64,000 nt of DNA from Nocardia jiangxiensis NBRC 101359 (GCF_000308615.1 NZ_BAGB01000028.1:20093-84092), one strand, 5' to 3'; positions 41,918 through 51,182 are shown, counted from the first letter of the stretch. Program-made: numbers and translations. Notes: generated by a model not told the origin, from the letters alone.

Positions 41918-42927
41918 CCACACTGTTCGTTCAGGACGTCACGCTGCGTGACGGCATGCACGCGATCCGGCACCGGATCACTCCCGAGAACGTCGGGCGG
42001 ATCGTGGCCGCGCTGGACGCCGCCGGCGTCGATGCCATCGAGGTCGCCCACGGTGACGGTCTCGCGGGTGGTTCGGTCAACTACGGTCCCGGCTCGCACA
42101 GCGACTGGACGTGGATCGAGGCGGCCGCGGCGAACCTGAGCCGCGCGCGCCTGACCACACTGCTGCTGCCCGGCGTCGGCACGGTCGAAGATCTCCGGCG
42201 CGCTTACGATCTGGGCGTCCGGTCGGTGCGCGTCGCGACGCACTGCACCGAGGCGGATGTCTCGGCGCAGCACATCGCGACGGCCCGGGAGATCGGCATG
42301 GACGTCTCCGGCTTCCTGATGATGAGTCACATGGCCCCGGCCGCCGACCTCGCCGCGCAGGCGAAGTTGATGGAAAGTTATGGGGCGCACTGCGTTTACG
42401 TCACCGACTCGGGTGGCCGGCTCACCATGAACGGCGTGCGCGACCGGATCAGCGCCTACCGTGACATTCTCGACGAGACCACCGAGATCGGTATCCACGC
42501 GCACGAGAACCTGTCGCTGTCGGTCGCCAATTCCGTTGTCGCCGTGGAGAACGGAGCCTTCCGCGTGGACGCCTCGCTCGCCGGGCACGGTGCGGGTGCG
42601 GGCAATACCCCGATCGAGGCGTTCATCGCCGTGGCGGATCTGCTGGAGTGGAAGCACGGCTGCGATGTGTTCGCCCTCCAGGACGCCGCGGACGATCTCG
42701 TGCGCCCGCTCCAGGATCGCCCCGTCCGGGTCGACCGGGAGACGCTGACCCTCGGTTACGCCGGTGTCTACTCCAGCTTCCTGCGGCACGCCGAGGCCGC
42801 GAGCGAGCGGTACGGGATCGACGTGCGCACCTTGCTCATGGAGGCCGGTCGTCGGCGGCTCGTCGGTGGTCAGGAGGACATGATCGTCGATATCGCACTC
42901 ACGATGGTCGCCGAACAGGGCGCGTGA
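41914..42927 (+). CDS. 4-hydroxy-2-oxovalerate aldolase (MhpE/HsaF-type)
   Basis: A 337-residue class II aldolase of the DRE-TIM metallolyase fold. It shows [12 protein letters not shown] (metal and catalytic Arg-Asp), [17 protein letters not shown], the [13 protein letters not shown] strand, metal-binding [14 protein letters not shown], and [19 protein letters not shown]. It splits 4-hydroxy-2-oxovalerate into pyruvate and acetaldehyde and passes the acetaldehyde to the dehydrogenase encoded immediately upstream. It closes the catabolic island; the conserved cobC-like gene starts 67 bases later on the same strand. Confidence 0.95.
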   Translation: MTTLFVQDVTLRDGMHAIRHRITPENVGRIVAALDAAGVDAIEVAHGDGLAGGSVNYGPGSHSDWTWIEAAAANLSRARLTTLLLPGVGTVEDLRRAYDLGVRSVRVATHCTEADVSAQHIATAREIGMDVSGFLMMSHMAPAADLAAQAKLMESYGAHCVYVTDSGGRLTMNGVRDRISAYRDILDETTEIGIHAHENLSLSVANSVVAVENGAFRVDASLAGHGAGAGNTPIEAFIAVADLLEWKHGCDVFALQDAADDLVRPLQDRPVRVDRETLTLGYAGVYSSFLRHAEAASERYGIDVRTLLMEAGRRRLVGGQEDMIVDIALTMVAEQGA

Positions 42928-42994
42928 TCCGTCCGGATCCAGCACCGCCGTTGGGTCGATTCGGCGCGGGGGCGGCCACGTAGGGTGTATTGCT

Positions 42995-44122
42995 GTGCCC
43001 GAGGACGTCACGGCAGATCGTGAACCGGAACCGCCGTCGAGGCCCGTAACCGGGCCCGCGGCGGTTCGGGCTCTGCCGTCCGACGCCGGGTCCGGGGAGG
43101 TGGACGCGGCCAAGTTGCGGCATCACGGCGATGTGGACGTGCGGCCCGGGATGCTGGACTTCGCGGTGAACGTCCAGGGGGAGGGGCCGCCGACGTGGTT
43201 GCGTGAGCGGCTCGCGGCGCGGCTGGACGCCTTGGGCAGATATCCGGGGGCGGCCGAGGATCTGGCGGCGCGCAAGATCGTCGCGGCGCGGCACGGGCGG
43301 ACTCCGGACGAGGTGCTGTTGCTCGCGGGGGCGGCCGAAGGGTTCGCGATGCTGCCGCGCTTGGCTCCGCGCCTGGCCGCGGTGATCCACCCCTCGTTCA
43401 CCGAACCCGAACTGGCGTTGCGCGAGGCCGGAGTGGCGGTGACCAGGGTCGTGCTGGGCGAGCCCTACGCCCTCGATCCCGCGCTGGTGCCCGAGGACGC
43501 CGATCTGGTGGTGCTGGGCAACCCGACCAATCCGACCTCGGTGCTGCATCCCGCCGGGACGATCCGTGCGCTGCGGCGGCCCGGACGGGTGGTCGTGGTC
43601 GACGAAGCGTTCGCCGATGCGATCCCCGGTGAGCCGGAATCGCTTGCTGCCCAATCATTCCCGGATGTCCTGGTGCTGCGCAGCCTCACCAAGACCTGGG
43701 CGCTGGCGGGCCTGCGGTGTGGATATTTCCTGGGACCGCCGGATCTGCTGGCGCGGGTACGGCACGGCCGCGCGCACTGGCCGTTGGGCGCCCTGCAACT
43801 GGAAGCCATTGCGGCAACCGGCGATCCGGCCGCGGTCGCCGAATCACAGGTCCGCGCGGAACATATCGCCGCCGACCGCGCCGCGATGATCCCGCGACTG
43901 CGTGCGCTCGGCATCGAGGTCCACGAACCCGCGCACGGCCCGTTCCTGCTGATCCGGGTGCCCGATGCCGAACTGCTTCGTAAACGTCTCGCCGGTGTGG
44001 GCGTCGCGGTCCGGCGTGGTGACACCTTTCCGGGGCTGGGACGAGGTCATCTGCGCCTCGCGGTCCGTCCGGAAGCCGAGGTCGACAGCTTGGTCGCGGC
44101 GCTGCGCGAGGTCGGCATATGA
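42995..44122 (+). CDS. cobC: Rv2231c-like PLP-dependent aminotransferase (CobC)
   Basis: A 375-residue fold-type I aminotransferase related to histidinol-phosphate aminotransferase and CobD/CobC threonine-phosphate decarboxylases. It has an N-terminal LDFAVNVQGEGPP, the substrate loop LGNPTNPTSVLHP, VVDEAFADAIPGE with the PLP-binding Asp, and SLTKTWALAGLRCGYFLG with the PLP lysine. The mycobacterial counterpart is annotated cobC (cobalamin side chain), although that role is not proven. The start is GTG. About 35 N-terminal residues are extra and polar. It belongs to the conserved block. Confidence 0.88.
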   Translation: MPEDVTADREPEPPSRPVTGPAAVRALPSDAGSGEVDAAKLRHHGDVDVRPGMLDFAVNVQGEGPPTWLRERLAARLDALGRYPGAAEDLAARKIVAARHGRTPDEVLLLAGAAEGFAMLPRLAPRLAAVIHPSFTEPELALREAGVAVTRVVLGEPYALDPALVPEDADLVVLGNPTNPTSVLHPAGTIRALRRPGRVVVVDEAFADAIPGEPESLAAQSFPDVLVLRSLTKTWALAGLRCGYFLGPPDLLARVRHGRAHWPLGALQLEAIAATGDPAAVAESQVRAEHIAADRAAMIPRLRALGIEVHEPAHGPFLLIRVPDAELLRKRLAGVGVAVRRGDTFPGLGRGHLRLAVRPEAEVDSLVAALREVGI

Positions 44123-44240
44123 GCGCTGCTCGAATTCGGTCCGCCGCTCGCGCGGGGTGCCGGACCGTGTTCCGGAATGCGGATGCGACGGATGACGGCC
44201 GAGAGCGCGGCGGGATGATCGCAGTGGAGGAGGTTCCAGG

Positions 44241-45365
44241 GTGGCGCAGGTGAGTGAGCTCGTGGCGGTGCTGGACGAGGCGTATCCGCCGCGGCTGGCC
44301 GAATCGTGGGATTCGGTGGGGCTGGTGTGTGGTGATCCGGGGGAGGACGTGGCCCGGGTGCTGTTCGCCGTCGACGCGACCGAGGCGGTGGTGGACGAGG
44401 CGATCGCTTGGGGCGCACAGGCTTTGGTGGTGCACCATCCGCTGCTGCTGCGCGGGGTGGACACCGTGGCCGTGAGTACGCCGAAAGGTGCGCTGCTGCA
44501 CCGGCTGATTCGGGCCGGGTGCGCGCTGTTCACCGCACACACGAATGCCGATTCCGCCGCGCCGGGCGTCTCCGATGCGCTGGCGGACGCGTTGGGACTG
44601 CGGGTGACTGGTCCGCTCGATCCCAAACCTACTGCGGCCCTGGATGAATGGACGGTCAACGTCCCGCGTGAACACTCCGCCGCGGTGCTGGGCGCATTGT
44701 TCGCGGCAGGTGCGGGCGGCTCGGGCAACTATCGCGAATGCTGTTGGCAGGTGCCGGGTATCGGACAGTTCCGGCCGGTGGCGGGCGCGAATCCGGCGCT
44801 CGGCGCGGTCGGTGAACTGGAACAGGTGGCCGAGGACCGGCTCGAGGTCGTCGCGCCGCCGTCGGCCCGCGCGGCTCTGCTCGCCGCCCTGCGACAGGCG
44901 CATCCGTACGAGGAGCCCGCCTATTTCGTCACCGAGCGGGCGAGCCTGCCCACCGGTCTGGGACTGGGCCGCGTGGGAGAGCTCCCGGAGCCGGAAACAT
45001 TGCGGGAGTTCACCGCTCGCGTCCGCGCGGCGCTGCCCGTCACCGCCTGGGGCGTGCGCGCGGCCGGTGATCCCGAGCGACGCATCGCCTCGGTCGCGGT
45101 CTGCGGCGGCGCGGGAGATTCCTTCCTGGCCAAGGTATCCCGTCTCGGCGTGGACGCCTACGTCACCGCCGATCTGCGCCACCATCCCGCCGACGAACAT
45201 CTGCGCGCGGGCGGCCCCGCACTCGTCGACGCCGCGCACTGGGCCACCGAATACCCCTGGTGCGCTCAGGCCGAACGCATCGTGCGCACCGCACTGCCCG
45301 ATCTGGAAACCCACGTCAGCGCGGTCCGCACCGATCCCTGGACCCTCGGCTCGCTCGACGGCTGA
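44241..45365 (+). CDS. Nif3-like dinuclear metal centre hexameric protein (Rv2230c-like)
   Basis: A 374-residue Nif3/DUF34-family protein. Metal-binding marks are [31 protein letters not shown] and the C-terminal [11 protein letters not shown] with [11 protein letters not shown]. The middle insert has the PII-like domain of the longer family members (AAHPYEEP-like [12 protein letters not shown]). The family forms hexamers with two metals per subunit, and its activity is unsettled. The start is GTG 44241. It follows the cobC-like gene by 118 bases, as Rv2231c-Rv2230c are neighbours in M. tuberculosis. Confidence 0.92.
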   Translation: MAQVSELVAVLDEAYPPRLAESWDSVGLVCGDPGEDVARVLFAVDATEAVVDEAIAWGAQALVVHHPLLLRGVDTVAVSTPKGALLHRLIRAGCALFTAHTNADSAAPGVSDALADALGLRVTGPLDPKPTAALDEWTVNVPREHSAAVLGALFAAGAGGSGNYRECCWQVPGIGQFRPVAGANPALGAVGELEQVAEDRLEVVAPPSARAALLAALRQAHPYEEPAYFVTERASLPTGLGLGRVGELPEPETLREFTARVRAALPVTAWGVRAAGDPERRIASVAVCGGAGDSFLAKVSRLGVDAYVTADLRHHPADEHLRAGGPALVDAAHWATEYPWCAQAERIVRTALPDLETHVSAVRTDPWTLGSLDG

Positions 45366-45543
45366 GCTGTCCTGGGCGCTGCGCCGAAGTCTCTCTCGCT
45401 CGCGGCCCGGCCCGATGCGCATGCCCGGTGATGGCGCACATCATCTGGCGGACAACTGATTCGACTCACCCGAACGGCCTGCTCGCCGACTCGCACCGAG
45501 TGCTGCGGTAGGGACTTGTCTCACCGCTATTCAGTGTTACTAT

Positions 45544-45569
45544 CTACTGGTACTCAGTAGAACTGAGTA
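45544..45569. promoter_or_regulatory. Candidate PadR operator with two overlapping dyads
   Basis: CTACTG(5)CAGTAG at 45544-45560 and TACTCAGT(3)ACTGAGTA at 45551-45569 are perfect inverted repeats that overlap. They lie 28 bases upstream of the PadR GTG and just after a TACTAT that could be a -10 box. Binding of the PadR dimer would block its own operon promoter. Confidence 0.62.
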
Positions 45570-45596
45570 GCGCCACTGGATACGAGGAGGTGATCC

Positions 45597-45929
45597 GTGG
45601 GCAAGCAGATCACGGAAATGCTCAAGGGCACATTGGAAGGCATCGTCCTCGCGATCTTGGCGGTGCGGACCGCGTACGGCTACGAGATCACCGCGTGGCT
45701 GCGGGAGCAGGGCTTCGCCGATATCGCCGAGGGCACCGTATATGCGCTGCTCGTGCGGGTGGAGAAACGTGGCCTGGTCGATGTGGAGAAGGTCCCTTCG
45801 GAAAAGGGACCGCCGCGCAAGGTGTATTCACTCAACGCGCAGGGACGCGAATATCTCGACGAGTTCTGGCGGACCTGGGATTTCCTCTCGGAACGGCTGG
45901 AACAGCTTCGTGCAGAAGGAGAAGAATGA
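45597..45929 (+). CDS. PadR-family transcriptional regulator
   Basis: A 110-residue PadR-family winged-helix repressor. It shows LKGTLEGIVLAILAVRTAYGYEITAWL, the recognition part IAEGTVYALLVRVEKRGLVDVE and the wing PPRKVYSLNAQGREYLDEFW. The start is GTG preceded by GAGGAGGTG. PadR proteins of this short type commonly control a DUF1048 gene and a multidrug ABC transporter, exactly the downstream genes, and are released by the exported drug. The candidate operator is the double dyad at 45544-45569. Confidence 0.93.
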   Translation: MGKQITEMLKGTLEGIVLAILAVRTAYGYEITAWLREQGFADIAEGTVYALLVRVEKRGLVDVEKVPSEKGPPRKVYSLNAQGREYLDEFWRTWDFLSERLEQLRAEGEE

Positions 45930-46309
45930 TCATGTCCGATTCGAAATTGCCGGGAAAGTTGCTCTCCACGGTGGTCGGCGACCTCGGTGAGAAGCGGCGT
46001 TGGCGGCAGTACCGCGCTCGCGCGAAACAGCTCCCCGAGCCGTACAGCACTGCGATCGATGCCTTTCAGCGCTACCTGATGTACGCGGCGGGCGGCAGTG
46101 TCGCCATGTTCGAGGATCTGATCGATCTGTTCGAACAGAGTGCGGCGGATCGTACGCCGATCCGCGAAATCGTCGGGGACGATCCGGTGGAGTTCATCGA
46201 GACCTTCGCGCGCAATTATCAGGACGAATCCTGGATCAAACGCGAACGCGAACGGCTGGACAACGCCATCGCGCGGGCAGCCGGAGAAGACGTCGGAAAA
46301 GAAGGATGA
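45926..46309 (+). CDS. DUF1048 family protein
   Basis: A 127-residue helical protein of the DUF1048 family (KRRWRQYRARAKQLPEPYSTAIDAFQRYLMY, then LIDLFEQSAADRTPIREIVGDDPVEFIETFARNY and DESWIKRERERL). The function is unknown, but the family is nearly always found between a PadR gene and ABC transporter genes, as here. ATG 45926 overlaps the PadR stop; ATG 45932 is the alternative. It may modulate the PadR switch or the transporter. Confidence 0.9.
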   Translation: MIMSDSKLPGKLLSTVVGDLGEKRRWRQYRARAKQLPEPYSTAIDAFQRYLMYAAGGSVAMFEDLIDLFEQSAADRTPIREIVGDDPVEFIETFARNYQDESWIKRERERLDNAIARAAGEDVGKEG

Positions 46310-46322
46310 AAGGGACTTTCCG

Positions 46323-47102
46323 ATGATGACAGATCAGATTCCGGCGATTCGCGTGCGAGGGCTGGAGAAATCCTACAAGCAACTGAATGTGCTACGCGGC
46401 GTCGATTTCGACGTGGCGCGCGGCAGCATCTTCGCACTGCTGGGTTCCAACGGCGCGGGCAAGACCACGATCATCGGAATCCTGGCCACCCTGCTGAAGG
46501 CCGACGACGGGGCGGCCGAGGTGGACGGGTTCGACGTCGCCGCGCAACCTGCGCGGGTGCGCGAATCCATCAGTCTCACCGGGCAATTCGCCGCAGTCGA
46601 TGAAATCCTCAGCGGCCGTGAGAATCTCGTGCTGGTCGCGCGTCTGCGGCATGTGCCGGACCCGGGCCGGATCGCCGAGGATCTGCTGGAACGCTTCGCG
46701 TTGACCGAGGCCGGTGCGCGCAAGGTGTCGACCTATTCCGGTGGTATGCGCCGACGGCTGGACATCGCGATGAGCCTGATCGGCGATCCGCCGGTCATCT
46801 TCCTCGACGAGCCGACGACCGGGCTCGACCCGCAGGCGCGCCTCGAGGTGTGGCACGCGGTTTCCGAACTCGCCGCGCGCGGCACCACGGTGCTGCTCAC
46901 CACGCAGTATCTCGACGAGGCCGAACACCTCGCCGACCGGATCGCGATCCTGCACGAGGGCCGGATCATCGTGAACGGCACCCTTGCCGAACTCCAGGCG
47001 CTGCACCCGCCGACGAAGGTCGAATACGTCGAGAAGCAGCCGACCCTGGAGGACATCTTCTTCGTGATCACCGGTGACGGCGATCAGCGCGGCGTCGCGT
47101 GA
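46323..47102 (+). CDS. ABC transporter ATP-binding protein (DrrA-type)
   Basis: A 259-residue ABC ATPase of the drug-resistance (DrrA) type. The Walker A motif is GSNGAGKTT, the Q-loop is in SLTGQFAAVDE, the signature is YSGGMRRRL, Walker B is VIFLDEPTTGLD, and the switch His is replaced by Gln in LTTQYLDEAE, as in many DrrA proteins. It would power export together with the downstream permease. It sits in the PadR operon, so export of an antibiotic-like compound is the likely role. Starts ATG 46323 and 46326 are adjacent. Confidence 0.94.
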   Translation: MMTDQIPAIRVRGLEKSYKQLNVLRGVDFDVARGSIFALLGSNGAGKTTIIGILATLLKADDGAAEVDGFDVAAQPARVRESISLTGQFAAVDEILSGRENLVLVARLRHVPDPGRIAEDLLERFALTEAGARKVSTYSGGMRRRLDIAMSLIGDPPVIFLDEPTTGLDPQARLEVWHAVSELAARGTTVLLTTQYLDEAEHLADRIAILHEGRIIVNGTLAELQALHPPTKVEYVEKQPTLEDIFFVITGDGDQRGVA

Positions 47103-47118
47103 CGGACGGGGCATTTCG

Positions 47119-47889
47119 ATGAACAAGCACTTCTTCGGCGATACCGTCGTGTTGCTGGGCCGGTCGCTGCGCCACATCACCCGCAGCATGGACACCATCA
47201 TCACGACCATCGTCATGCCGATCGCATTCCTGCTGCTGTTCACCTACGTGTTCGGCGGCGCGATCAATACCGGCACCTCGGGCTCGCATGCGTACGTGAA
47301 ATACCTACTGCCGGGCATTCTGCTCATGACGGTCGCCTCGGGCATCGCCTACACCGCCTTCCGGCTCTACCAGGACAAGAGCAACGGCATCTTCGAGCGT
47401 CTGCAATCCATGCCGATCGCTCGCTCTTCGGTGCTGTGGGCGCACGTGCTGACCTCGGTCGTGGCCAACGTGATATCGCTCGCGGTCGTGCTGGCCGTCG
47501 CGTTGCTGATGGGATTCCGTTCCAGCGCAGGTCTTTCGGCGTGGCTCGCGGTGGCAGGCATCTTGATCCTGTTCACTCTGGCGCTGACCTGGATCGCGAT
47601 CATTCCCGGCCTGACCGCGAGCACCCCGGACGGTGCGAGCGCGTTCTCCTATCCGCTGATCTTCCTGCCGTTCCTGAGTTCGGCGTTCGTGCCCACGCAC
47701 ACGATGCCCGGACCGGTGCGGGCGTTCGCCGAACACCAGCCGGTGACCTCGATCGTGAACACCCTGCGCAATCTGTTCGCACAGCAGCCGGTAGGAACCG
47801 GTATCTGGACCGCGCTGGCCTGGTGTTTCGGCATCCTCGTCGTCGCCTATCTCGGCGCGATGGCCGCCTACCGCCGCAAGATCTCCTAG
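47119..47889 (+). CDS. ABC-2 type transporter permease (DrrB-type)
   Basis: A 256-residue ABC-2 permease with six predicted membrane helices. Examples are TIITTIVMPIAFLLLFTYVFGG, YLLPGILLMTVASGIAYTAF, VLTSVVANVISLAVVLAVALLMG, WLAVAGILILFTLALTWIAI and TALAWCFGILVVAYLGAMAAYRR. The family motif FERLQSMPIARSSVLWAH and the periplasmic FLSSAFVPTHTMP are present. It is the membrane partner of the preceding ATPase and the last gene of the PadR operon, followed by the hairpin at 47899-47942. Confidence 0.93.
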   Translation: MNKHFFGDTVVLLGRSLRHITRSMDTIITTIVMPIAFLLLFTYVFGGAINTGTSGSHAYVKYLLPGILLMTVASGIAYTAFRLYQDKSNGIFERLQSMPIARSSVLWAHVLTSVVANVISLAVVLAVALLMGFRSSAGLSAWLAVAGILILFTLALTWIAIIPGLTASTPDGASAFSYPLIFLPFLSSAFVPTHTMPGPVRAFAEHQPVTSIVNTLRNLFAQQPVGTGIWTALAWCFGILVVAYLGAMAAYRRKIS

Positions 47890-47898
47890 CGCACCGGA

Positions 47899-47942
47899 GG
47901 CGGCCTCGATCCCCGGACGGAGCGAGGCCGCCATCGGGCGTC
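47899..47942 (+). terminator. Hairpin after the PadR-ABC operon
   Basis: GGCGGCCTCG (47899-47908) and CGAGGCCGCC (47933-47942) form a perfect 10-bp stem with a 24-base loop that begins ten bases after the permease stop. No T-tract follows. Confidence 0.62.
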
Positions 47943-48093
47943 GGCGCACGGAACCTCTGCCGGGTACGGGGACCGGATAAAACGGCGGGGTTGGGGTGTG
48001 TGCCGCCGGGTGCGGAGTACGGTTAGAACTTCGGCGTCGGCCCGTCCGGCGCGCTGTCGTATAGGTCCAGAGTGTCGAGGAGTACGTCCCGCG

Positions 48094-48831
48094 TTGAATG
48101 TCGAACCAACGATCCAGGCCAAGTTGCTCGACCTCGCCGCGGTCGATGCGGAGCTGACGCGTATCGCGCATCGGCGCAAGGTGCTGCCGGAACAGCAGGA
48201 GGTCGAGCGGCTCGAGGGTGAGCGCACCTCTCGCAAGGACGCGGCGGTGAAGGTCGAGATCCGGCTCGACGACCTCGACCGTGACATCCGCAAGCTGGAG
48301 ACCGAGATCGACGGCGTCAGCAAACGCGAACAGCGCGATCGGGGCATGCTCGAGGGCGGCGCGGTCGGAGCCAAGCAGCTCTCGGAGCTGCAGCACGAGC
48401 TGGGCAGCCTGGAACGTCGCCGCTCGGTGCTGGAAGACGATCTGCTCGAGGTGATGGAGCGTCGCGAGGCCGCGGTCGCCGATCACGAACACACCGGGGC
48501 GAACCTGACGAAGGCAGAGGGGGAGCTCGCCGAAGCACAGCGTCATCGGGACGAGGCGCTGGCCGATCTCGAGGTCGCCGCACAGCGCTGCGCTGGCGAT
48601 CGCGAGCAGTTACAGGCCCAGTTCCCGGCGGAGCTGCTGTCGGTGTATGACAAGCAGCGCGCCCAGCACGGTGTGGGCGCGGCGCTGTTGCAGGCTCGCC
48701 GGTGTGGCGCGTGCCGGATCGAACTCGATCGCGGTGAGATCGCGCGGATCGCGAAGGCGGCGCCGGATGCGGTGGTCCGTTGCCCGGAGTGCGGCGCGAT
48801 CATGGTGCGCACCAAGCAATCCGGGTTGTGA
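48094..48831 (+). CDS. Coiled-coil protein with C4 zinc ribbon (Rv2229c-like)
   Basis: A 245-residue protein. About 190 residues of coiled coil (VEIRLDDLDRDIRKLETEID, LGSLERRRSVLEDDLLEV) are followed by a C-terminal four-Cys zinc ribbon (RRCGACRIEL and VVRCPECGAIMV). This is the layout of the Rv2229c/CT398 family. The function is not settled; binding to nucleic acid or another protein is suggested. TTG 48094 (LNVEPTIQAKLLDLAAVDAEL) is the start that fits the family N-terminus. The downstream RNase H gene starts 7 bases after the stop, as in mycobacteria. Confidence 0.9.
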   Translation: MNVEPTIQAKLLDLAAVDAELTRIAHRRKVLPEQQEVERLEGERTSRKDAAVKVEIRLDDLDRDIRKLETEIDGVSKREQRDRGMLEGGAVGAKQLSELQHELGSLERRRSVLEDDLLEVMERREAAVADHEHTGANLTKAEGELAEAQRHRDEALADLEVAAQRCAGDREQLQAQFPAELLSVYDKQRAQHGVGAALLQARRCGACRIELDRGEIARIAKAAPDAVVRCPECGAIMVRTKQSGL

Positions 48832-48838
48832 GGCGGCT

Positions 48839-50026
48839 GTGACCGATAGCGTGATCGTCGAAGCGGACGGCGGTTCGCGGGGCAATCCCGGTCCGGCCGG
48901 ATACGGCGCGGTGGTCTGGGATGCGGACCATGCGCGCGTGCTCGCCGAACGCAAGGAGTCGCTCGGGGTCACCACCAACAATGTGGCCGAATACCGCGGG
49001 CTGATCGCCGGACTCGCGGCCGCGGCGGAGCTGGGCGCGCGCGAGGTCGCGGTGCGGATGGACTCCAAACTGGTCGTCGAGCAGATGTCGGGTCGCTGGA
49101 AGGTCAAGCACGCGGCCATGATTCCGCTCAACGATCGTGCGCGGCAGCTGGTCACGGAATTCGATCGGGTCGATTTCAGCTGGATTCCGCGAGCGCAGAA
49201 TTCCCACGCCGACCGGCTCGCCAACGAGGCGATGGACGACGCGCCGCTGATCGGCGAGGTTCGCTCGGCGCAGACTTCGGAAACCGCTGCAGCACAGCAG
49301 GAATCGGCAGTCGGTGTGGAGCGCACGCTGACCGGCTGGATCGATGAGGCTGCCGACGCCCGTGCGGCACAACAGAAGCCGGACCAGACCGCACCCGGCT
49401 GGACCGGTGCGCGCGGCCGTCCGACCCGGCTGCTGCTGTTACGGCACGGCCAGACCGAACTGTCGGTGGAACGCCGGTATTCCGGCCGCGGGAATCCGCC
49501 GCTCACCGCCCTGGGGCGCGAGCAGGCCGCGCGGGCGGCGAAATACCTTGCGGCCAAAGGCGATATCGCCGCGATCGTGACCTCTCCGCTGGGTCGGGCA
49601 CAGGAGACCGCGGGCGCGGTCGGTGACGCCCTGAACGTCCCGGTGCGGGTGCTGGATCGGCTCATCGAAACCGATTTCGGCGACTGGGAGGGACTCACGT
49701 TCGCCGAGGCGGCGGAGGCCGACCCGGAGCTGCACGCGCGCTGGCTGGGCGATTCCACGATCTCCCCGCCGGGCGGCGAGAGCTTCGCCGCGGTGCGCGA
49801 GCGGATCGAGGCGGCGCGTTCGGATCTGGTGGGGTTGTATCCGGGCCGCAACGTCGTCGTGGTCAGTCACGTGACGCCCATCAAGACCCTGCTGCAACTG
49901 GCCCTCGGCGTGGGCCCGTCGCTGCTGTACCGGCTGCATCTGGATCTGGCCTCGCTGTCGATCGCCGAGTTCTATCCCGACGGCGGCTCCTCGGTGCGCC
50001 TGGTGAACGAGACGTCCTATCTCTGA
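48839..50026 (+). CDS. Bifunctional RNase H / phosphoglycerate mutase-like phosphatase (Rv2228c-like)
   Basis: A 395-residue two-domain protein. The N-terminal RNase H type I domain has VEADGGSRGNPGPAGYGAV, NNVAEYRGLIAGL and VRMDSKLVVEQM with the acidic active-site residues. A ~50-residue linker follows, then a histidine phosphatase domain with the catalytic LLRHGQTE, RRYSGRGNPPLT, ETDFGDWEG and the second His in VVSHVTPIKTLL. M. tuberculosis Rv2228c cleaves RNA in hybrids and has alpha-ribazole phosphatase (CobC) activity, linking it to cobalamin synthesis like other genes of the block. The start is GTG 48839. Confidence 0.94.
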   Translation: MTDSVIVEADGGSRGNPGPAGYGAVVWDADHARVLAERKESLGVTTNNVAEYRGLIAGLAAAAELGAREVAVRMDSKLVVEQMSGRWKVKHAAMIPLNDRARQLVTEFDRVDFSWIPRAQNSHADRLANEAMDDAPLIGEVRSAQTSETAAAQQESAVGVERTLTGWIDEAADARAAQQKPDQTAPGWTGARGRPTRLLLLRHGQTELSVERRYSGRGNPPLTALGREQAARAAKYLAAKGDIAAIVTSPLGRAQETAGAVGDALNVPVRVLDRLIETDFGDWEGLTFAEAAEADPELHARWLGDSTISPPGGESFAAVRERIEAARSDLVGLYPGRNVVVVSHVTPIKTLLQLALGVGPSLLYRLHLDLASLSIAEFYPDGGSSVRLVNETSYL

Positions 50027-50545
50027 TCAGCACAGCCCGGCCAATTTGTAGAGCACCAGGGAGCCCGCGACCGCGACGTTGAGGCTGTGGCCGGTGCCGA
50101 CCATCGGGATCTCCACCGCCACGTCCAGGCGTTCGAGGCCCTCCGGCGGAATGCCCGAGCCCTCGTTGCCCAGGACGATCACGGTGCGTCTGCGTGCGAC
50201 GGGCAGATCCGCCAGGCGAATCGATTCGTCGGTCAGCTCCACCCCGACGATCGCCGATCCGCCGCGCCGCTGCCGGTCCAGCCAGCGGTCGGCGCGGCCG
50301 TCGATCCAGTGCACACAGGCGCGGTGCCGCAAGGTGTTTCCGCGCTCGAGCGCTTCGGGGATCCACGGCCACCGGGGTACGGCCAGACAGGCTCCTGCCG
50401 CATCACAGGTACGCAGTAGCGTGCCCAGGTTGACGCCGTGTTTGGGCCACAGCGGGGCCACGACGAGGTGATTCCAGCAGGTGTGCGCTCGGGTGCGGCG
50501 CCGGCGGTGGATCTCGGCGGGCGTACGCGCCCGCACCGCGCTCAT
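50027..50545 (-). CDS. TrmH/SpoU-family RNA 2'-O-methyltransferase
   Basis: A 172-residue SPOUT-class methyltransferase. The knot motifs are clear: LGTLLRTCDAAGACL (motif 1, with GVN before it), VIVLGNEGSGIPPEGL (motif 2) and VEIPMVGTGHSLNVAVAGSLVLYK (motif 3). It methylates a ribose 2'-hydroxyl in tRNA or rRNA; the site is not evident. ATG 50545 (MSAVRARTPAE) is chosen; the frame upstream is not family-like. It converges with the RNase H/phosphatase gene with no spacing between stops. Confidence 0.9.
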   Translation of the reverse strand: MSAVRARTPAEIHRRRRTRAHTCWNHLVVAPLWPKHGVNLGTLLRTCDAAGACLAVPRWPWIPEALERGNTLRHRACVHWIDGRADRWLDRQRRGGSAIVGVELTDESIRLADLPVARRRTVIVLGNEGSGIPPEGLERLDVAVEIPMVGTGHSLNVAVAGSLVLYKLAGLC

Positions 50546-50708
50546 CGGCGAACGGGAAATACCTTCCCGTGGGGGACAACGATATTCACACGAAGCAATG
50601 TCATCGACACGGTGCTCGTCGGCGCACCGGGGCCATCGTCGGGGTGGACGACCTACTCGCCCACCGGATGTCACCGATTGTACGTGCGGCACTGCCGCGA
50701 GCGGAAGC

Positions 50709-51182
50709 TCAGTGCAGTGCGAGGGACATCTCGTATTCGGTGTCCGGTGCGTGGACCCCGGTGCTGCGAGAAACTCCGGTCGGGGCGAAACCCATTCTGC
50801 GATAGAGCTTCTCGGCCGGGGTATTGCCGTCCAGCACCCAGAGTCGTAGTTCGGCGTGCCCGTCGGCGCGCGCCCAGTCGGCGACCGCCTCGATCAGCTC
50901 ACGCGAGACTCCGGTCCCGCGTGCGGCCGGTTCCACGAACATCGAGACCAGAACCGGCACACCGTGTTCCCGGATGCCGCCCGCGCAACCGATCACCTCC
51001 GTGCCCGATTCGGCCACGAACATGGTGCGGCGGGCGGACCACTGCTTCCAATGCTCCTCGTCCCACCCCTGGGCCTCCTCGAGCAGGGTGGCGAAGGTGC
51101 CCGGCGTGGATCCGGCCAGCGCGGCCAGGCGCGCGGTCCGGACCGTCTGCCAGTCCTGCGGAGGTACCTCTCGCACAGTCAT
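50709..51182 (-). CDS. GNAT-family N-acetyltransferase
   Basis: A 157-residue GNAT-family acetyltransferase. The acetyl-CoA binding region is VSMFVEPAARGTGVSRELIEAVADWA, with the usual Q/RxxGxG/A-type core as ARGTGV. The C-terminal motif is LRLWVLDGNTPAEKLYRRMGFAPTG. N-terminal RTARLAALAGSTPGTFATLLEEA fits substrate-side helices. The substrate is unknown. ATG 51182 is chosen (MTVREVPPQDW); an upstream in-frame start at 51218 is less likely. It stands between the TrmH and alpha/beta hydrolase genes on the same strand. Confidence 0.9.
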   Translation of the reverse strand: MTVREVPPQDWQTVRTARLAALAGSTPGTFATLLEEAQGWDEEHWKQWSARRTMFVAESGTEVIGCAGGIREHGVPVLVSMFVEPAARGTGVSRELIEAVADWARADGHAELRLWVLDGNTPAEKLYRRMGFAPTGVSRSTGVHAPDTEYEMSLALH

